64,000 nucleotides of DNA, taken from CAYLJV01 sp964510375. GTDB taxonomy: Archaea; Hadarchaeota; Hadarchaeia; Hadarchaeales; JAGGTB01. This document shows, piece after piece, positions 60,322-64,000 of this stretch. The translations under genes and the position numbers were made by a program. Under the pieces are notes generated by a model, which worked only from the letters and a program-made list of their open reading frames with translations, made no database searches and was not told the origin of the DNA. Location of the stretch: positions 1 through 64,000 of the forward strand of contig CAZEBR010000001.1 of assembly GCA_964510375.1 (NCBI GenBank), read 5' to 3'. Numbering within the stretch: the stretch's first letter is position 1; the number at the start of each line of letters is the position of its first letter.

Positions 60322-60517
60322 GCGGTTTCCCCTCTTGCTTTCTAGCCTCTTCGATATCCCGTTTTGCCTTTTCAGAAAGCTCGGCATCTTCGACCTTTCG
60401 AAGTAGAGATCTTAGAAACTCGCCTCTAGAGGTAAACCTCCCCGATTCTACCGCCTTGTCGATCCGTTCGATCTGTTCTTCCGTCGCTTTAAAGCTCACG
60501 TTTTTCGTCTCGGACAT
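60305..60517 (-). CDS. ribbon-helix-helix antitoxin
   Basis: About 70 residues from ATG 60517 (GTG 60523 is an alternative). N-terminal RHH DNA-binding fold: K-N-V-S-F-K-A-T-E-E-Q-I-E-R-I-D, G-R-F-T-S-R-G-E-F-L-R-S-L-L. Acidic C-terminus binds the toxin. Autorepressor of the pair. First gene of the operon. Confidence 0.8.
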   Translation of the reverse strand: MSETKNVSFKATEEQIERIDKAVESGRFTSRGEFLRSLLRKVEDAELSEKAKRDIEEARKQEGKPLDELF

Positions 60518-60661
60518 TGCCACACACCTTCAAGTATTCTATACGATACTTTAGTAATAAAATCTTTTTTTTGGTTTTTGTTGATCAAAAGTGTTCCACT
60601 TATACTACACTTCTAAAAACACATATTGAAGAAAAAAGGACCGATAGGAGGTGAGACGCTT

Positions 60662-61477
60662 TTGGACAACAAAGTAACCTATGGAGTAATACTAACTATT
60701 GTAGTAATGATAGCAGGAATTAGCACCTTTGTAATAATCCAAGGAAACAACCCCAACGACACCGAGGACCCTATCAAAGATCCTACAGACAACCAAAACC
60801 ACATCGATGATAATGAAAATGTTGAAAACGAGACCGTCCAGTTCAAATACGTCGTTTCCATGAAGTACACCGACAATAGAGAAAACATACCGAGAGAAGG
60901 TCTATCCATCTATACCCCAATGCCCTTTTTGTGGAGCCCCGATGAAAACATCTTTCAGCATGTTGTGAGGACTGTCGAAAAAAATGTGAAGAGAGTGAAG
61001 AGCATCACTTGGAAGATTTGGAAAGATAACACTTTACAGATAGAGAATGGTCACGTTAAAGAACTCATAAGTCCGAGAGAACAGAACGTGGACAATTTTT
61101 TTAATGTAGTAGGGCTTGAATGGTCAGGACGGCTTGTATCTACTCTTGCCAAGGAAAACTCTCAAGTAATGTACGAAAATGAAGTACTTAGAGTGAAAAT
61201 TCCTTTCAAGGTATCAAAAGAAAATTCAGACATAGTAAGAATACCAGGCGTATTCTTAAACGAAAACCCTAGTAAGATTTCAGGTGAAATTAAAACCTTC
61301 AACGTCAGAAAGGAAGATAATCATCTGACAAATGAGGAGCAGCTCTATCCAGGGAAATGCCGGTCGGTCGTAAAGTTGTGCAGAAAAGAAAACGGGATGT
61401 ATAGGACTATCGAAAAGTACGTTGGTAAACAAACCAGCTCAAATGAATCCACTTTTATACTAGAGAGAACCGAGTGA
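60662..61477 (+). CDS. unknown membrane-anchored exported protein
   Basis: About 271 residues. TTG 60662 has GGAGGTGA 8 bases before it; an earlier TTG 60626 exists. One N-terminal helix (about 5-28), then an Asp-Asn linker (N-P-N-D-T-E-D-P-I-K-D) and a mostly beta domain with no motif known to me. Convergent with the Cys-rich giant gene. Confidence 0.65.
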   Translation: MDNKVTYGVILTIVVMIAGISTFVIIQGNNPNDTEDPIKDPTDNQNHIDDNENVENETVQFKYVVSMKYTDNRENIPREGLSIYTPMPFLWSPDENIFQHVVRTVEKNVKRVKSITWKIWKDNTLQIENGHVKELISPREQNVDNFFNVVGLEWSGRLVSTLAKENSQVMYENEVLRVKIPFKVSKENSDIVRIPGVFLNENPSKISGEIKTFNVRKEDNHLTNEEQLYPGKCRSVVKLCRKENGMYRTIEKYVGKQTSSNESTFILERTE

Positions 61478-61555
61478 TAAACACCTTATTTTTGCCGTTT
61501 TTTTATATTGTTTCTTATTTTCGAGTTTAAAGAGGTAGTAGAAGACGGGGGCGTA

Positions 61556-64000
61556 CTAACGTTCGTATTCTGGAGTTGTAATCTTTTTATACTCTTTCCA
61601 ATCGTACTTCGCAGATCCCGGCCAGGGCGGACTGGGGGGAGTTCCTGGATCAGTAACGTACTCATCTGGATCCCCCCACATGTATCCCATGTCAACATCG
61701 TCATGTCCGTCAAGATTGTAATCGTTTACAATGTTCCAGAAGGATTCAAGCACTTTCTCGTTCGAAGCCTCGACAACCCACGGTGTCGGAACAGGGCTAC
61801 TGTAGGAAAGCTCTCCTGACGAAATTGGGGTATGAGACTCATCCATAGATATCAACATGTAGCCTTTGTACGTGTGAGTGACGTTTTCGAGATCCTCAGT
61901 ATAACCCATACTATTCGTCCTCATGTATCCTCTCGTTATACTCTCACCGAGACCCTTGTTGATCAATTCGATGATATCGGAGGCAGCCCCTTGTTCTGAC
62001 AGTTCATCTTCTGCTAAATTTGATTCGATATATCTTATTATTTTCACTTTTACGCCATCATAATCCCAATACTCGTAAATTTTCACATCACCCGAAATCG
62101 ATCCAGGACTGTTGCACAGATAAAATGTGCGGCCTATAAGTTCTGAACTCGATCCTAAATTTGAGCTGCCTTCCCCATCCGTGCCATCTCCTTCTTTGAA
62201 GTGTGCGATTCTCGTCTCGTCTTTGACAATTTTGAAACTGATCGATTTTCGAGTGCTTTTATAGTCGCTGGTGGGGTTGCCGTCCGTCCACTTTTCCCAC
62301 TCTCCCTGTGGGTGTGCGGTGAGTGTGACTTTGTTTCCGAATTTTACCTTGTAATTGTCTCCTGCGGCTTGGTTTATTGTCTCTCCCGTTTTGTGGTTCT
62401 GGTACTCTACAGTTCCCGGGCCTTTCTTTCCAAGCTCAAGCTCGTACTCGGCCTGGTAATAGGCGGTGAGGGTTGCTGATTCTCCATTATCGACCGTGAC
62501 CGTATCATCGACCTTTAAAAGTTCGTACTTGGTGCCGTTCATCGTGAACTTTTGGGGCGGGTTCAGCGTGTAAGATCCTGTCGGTACTGGGTAGGTTTGC
62601 CCGCTTTCACCCGTGAAGGGTTGTTCCCCGTTCACGTTCATGGCGTTAAGGCCGAGAGTTTCGCCGGTTCGATTGTCTTTCGCTAGAATGGTGAGGTCGG
62701 CGCTTCCCGGCATGGGTGCTTTGACCTGTCGAGTGTCCAAGATTTCGGTTGTCGTTTCCGGTGATGGTTTGTCGCTTTGAAGGTTCAGGTTGTAGTTTTT
62801 GGACTCGCTCCACACTGTACGGGACTGTGGCGGGTTTGAGGGTGTTCCGATGATCTCTACCGTGTGTGTCGATCCGGTCATTTCGGGATTGGGCTGTACC
62901 TTCACGGTTTTGGGGTTATAGCACGCGTCGCACACTTGGCGACAGTTTTCTTCGACAGTTTCTGTACACGTGTCGTAGCACGTTTCGCAAACTTGGTGAC
63001 AGTTTTCGACGGTTTTTGTACAGTTATCGTAACACGTGTCGCACTCTTCGTGGTGGCTACAGCCATAAAGAGCGGAATTGCACTGCCGCCCGTCACAGTC
63101 ACACTCCCAAGAATTAGGTCCCCAACTGCAAATGCACACTTCTTCACAGTTACAATCGTGCGGGTTGCACTCGTAAGTGACCGTGGTGTTTTCGCACTCT
63201 TCGTGACAGCACTCGTGAGGGTTACAGTCATAGGTGCGCGTTGTAGTGTCGCACACCTGGTGACAGTTGCAGTCGTTCGGGGTATAGGTGGGTGTGTGTT
63301 CGATCTCCACCTGCATGCTTCCTTCCGAAACTTCCGAGAGATCGACCGTCCCGCTGTAATTGTTCTTGGAGACGACATCGACGGTGACGCTTTCCGAATT
63401 CCAGGGACCCGCCTCGTATTCTTGTTCGTATTTTTTCCGCCTGACGAGGTTTTCTACCCTGCGCTTTATCACGCTCAAAGTTCCCGACTTTTCGATCACT
63501 GTAGCGTATTCGCCTCCATTGTTTTGGGCGAACTGTTCGGCTTCAGATTTGTCCAGGAAGGCTTCCGTCCGGAACCACGGGTCGAGAGAATCATATTCGA
63601 GGGTTCCCGAACCGTTCTCGGAGGATACGTGGAAAGTGACATTTTGAACTTCTTCGTGTTCTCTGGCGCTCTGATACTCGGAATAAGTGCCCGTTTTGGT
63701 GGTGGCTTCATCCCATTCTAACGCCCAGTCTCCAGTGCTTAAAACTTGGCGATTGTCGGTTATTTGCCCGGCGTTGCCAGCTTCGGATTTTTTATCGAAC
63801 CATTCGGAGTGGTGTGTGCCTTCTTCCCATTCTACTCTGTAATCGTATCCTCCTTCCCAGTGGCCACCGGACACCCACTCGTACTTGTAATCGTAGGTCC
63901 AGTTATTGCATTCGTCTTTTTCAGTTTTCACGAGATTTCCACTTACGACGCTGCTACTGTAACTGTCCTGCCACCAGGTATCGGTGCAAGTGTCATAACA
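61556..64000 (-). CDS. cysteine-rich very large secreted/surface protein (5' end outside window)
   Basis: The frame is open from the window edge (64000) to 61556, at least 814 residues. The edge begins C-Y-D-T-C-T-D-T-W-W, repeating a later motif. In about residues 250-370 from the edge there are about 26 Cys in roughly 120 residues, with repeats such as C-D-T-C-Y-D-N-C-T-K-T-V-E-N-C-H-Q-V-C. C-N-P-H-x-C blocks occur too. Then beta-rich domains follow, one like InlB-type B repeats (G-P-G-T-V-E-Y ... V-T-L-T-A-H-P-Q-G). A soluble C-terminal domain ends K-I-T-T-P-E-Y-E-R. No enzyme motif is seen. Signal peptide not visible as the start is missing. Confidence 0.75.
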   Translation of the reverse strand, partial: CYDTCTDTWWQDSYSSSVVSGNLVKTEKDECNNWTYDYKYEWVSGGHWEGGYDYRVEWEEGTHHSEWFDKKSEAGNAGQITDNRQVLSTGDWALEWDEATTKTGTYSEYQSAREHEEVQNVTFHVSSENGSGTLEYDSLDPWFRTEAFLDKSEAEQFAQNNGGEYATVIEKSGTLSVIKRRVENLVRRKKYEQEYEAGPWNSESVTVDVVSKNNYSGTVDLSEVSEGSMQVEIEHTPTYTPNDCNCHQVCDTTTRTYDCNPHECCHEECENTTVTYECNPHDCNCEEVCICSWGPNSWECDCDGRQCNSALYGCSHHEECDTCYDNCTKTVENCHQVCETCYDTCTETVEENCRQVCDACYNPKTVKVQPNPEMTGSTHTVEIIGTPSNPPQSRTVWSESKNYNLNLQSDKPSPETTTEILDTRQVKAPMPGSADLTILAKDNRTGETLGLNAMNVNGEQPFTGESGQTYPVPTGSYTLNPPQKFTMNGTKYELLKVDDTVTVDNGESATLTAYYQAEYELELGKKGPGTVEYQNHKTGETINQAAGDNYKVKFGNKVTLTAHPQGEWEKWTDGNPTSDYKSTRKSISFKIVKDETRIAHFKEGDGTDGEGSSNLGSSSELIGRTFYLCNSPGSISGDVKIYEYWDYDGVKVKIIRYIESNLAEDELSEQGAASDIIELINKGLGESITRGYMRTNSMGYTEDLENVTHTYKGYMLISMDESHTPISSGELSYSSPVPTPWVVEASNEKVLESFWNIVNDYNLDGHDDVDMGYMWGDPDEYVTDPGTPPSPPWPGSAKYDWKEYKKITTPEYER

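Noticed and set aside
62864..63721. 285-residue plus-strand frame antisense to the Cys-rich gene
   Set aside because: Its translation is hydrophobic V-F-A repeats produced by reading Cys codons backward; the minus strand frame has the protein-like repeats.
1..64000. CRISPR array
   Set aside because: No regularly spaced direct repeats with unique spacers were seen; the Cas4-like gene is alone.

Overview
The window comes from a euryarchaeal-type archaeon. Evidence: archaeal ribosomal proteins L18e, L13 and S9 followed by RNA polymerase subunit N (Rpb10); replication factor C large subunit; the HerA-NurA pair; a VAT/CDC48 double-AAA ATPase; the ether-lipid enzyme DGGGP synthase (UbiA family); AlaX; tRNA 2'-phosphotransferase; and TATA boxes with frequent GTG and TTG starts. 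Many predicted proteins are acidic, which hints at a salt-adapted cell, but this is impression and not measurement. A superoxide reductase and SufBC suggest an anaerobic or oxygen-sensitive lifestyle. A class II (B12-dependent) ribonucleotide reductase plus a BtuFCD-type importer suggest dependence on cobalamin. I cannot place the lineage from the sequence alone. Three runs of N (554-563, 20979-21124, 31882-31989) mark assembly gaps, each inside a gene.

Layout. 1-9.6 kb: SLC13-type anion transporter, UspA-like protein, a complete tRNA-Leu(GAG) with a second copy of its 3' half about 760 bp downstream (attachment-site-like scar flanking an FMN split-barrel gene), GNAT, IscU, AlaX, a CARDB/C39-like surface protein, an unknown membrane protein and a CPA2 antiporter. 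9.6-19.5 kb: lone Cas4-like nuclease, AbrB plus two-gene ABC exporter operon, endonuclease IV, two receiver proteins, a winged-helix regulator, UbiA-family enzyme, TFB-like short protein, radical SAM/HhH protein. 19.5-30 kb: NrdJ, the ribosomal/RNA polymerase operon, WrbA, dUTPase, MoaB, SufC-SufB, RFC-L, KptA. 30-41 kb: 3Fe-type ferredoxin diverging from superoxide reductase, CDC48 with a palindromic promoter element, a 946-residue surface receptor-like protein, secreted SNase, rhodanese, Rieske-NADH oxidoreductase. 41-50 kb: heliorhodopsin, ABC ATPase, MutS2-like protein, then DUF5320 x2, NifX-like, DUF134, Mrp, DUF89 phosphatase and a second NifX-like protein. 50-64 kb: DGGGP synthase, zinc-ribbon membrane protein, nurA (split by an apparent frameshift) with herA, btuFCD, a CcdA-TlpA thiol redox pair, a RelE/RHH toxin-antitoxin pair, and the 3' part of a very large cysteine-rich secreted protein that runs off the window.

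Most noteworthy: the heliorhodopsin, the cysteine-rich giant protein beside a thiol-redox export pair, the frameshifted nurA, several unusually clear palindromic operator candidates (cdc48, btuF, DUF134, DUF5320, receiver gene), and the duplicated tRNA-Leu 3' end.
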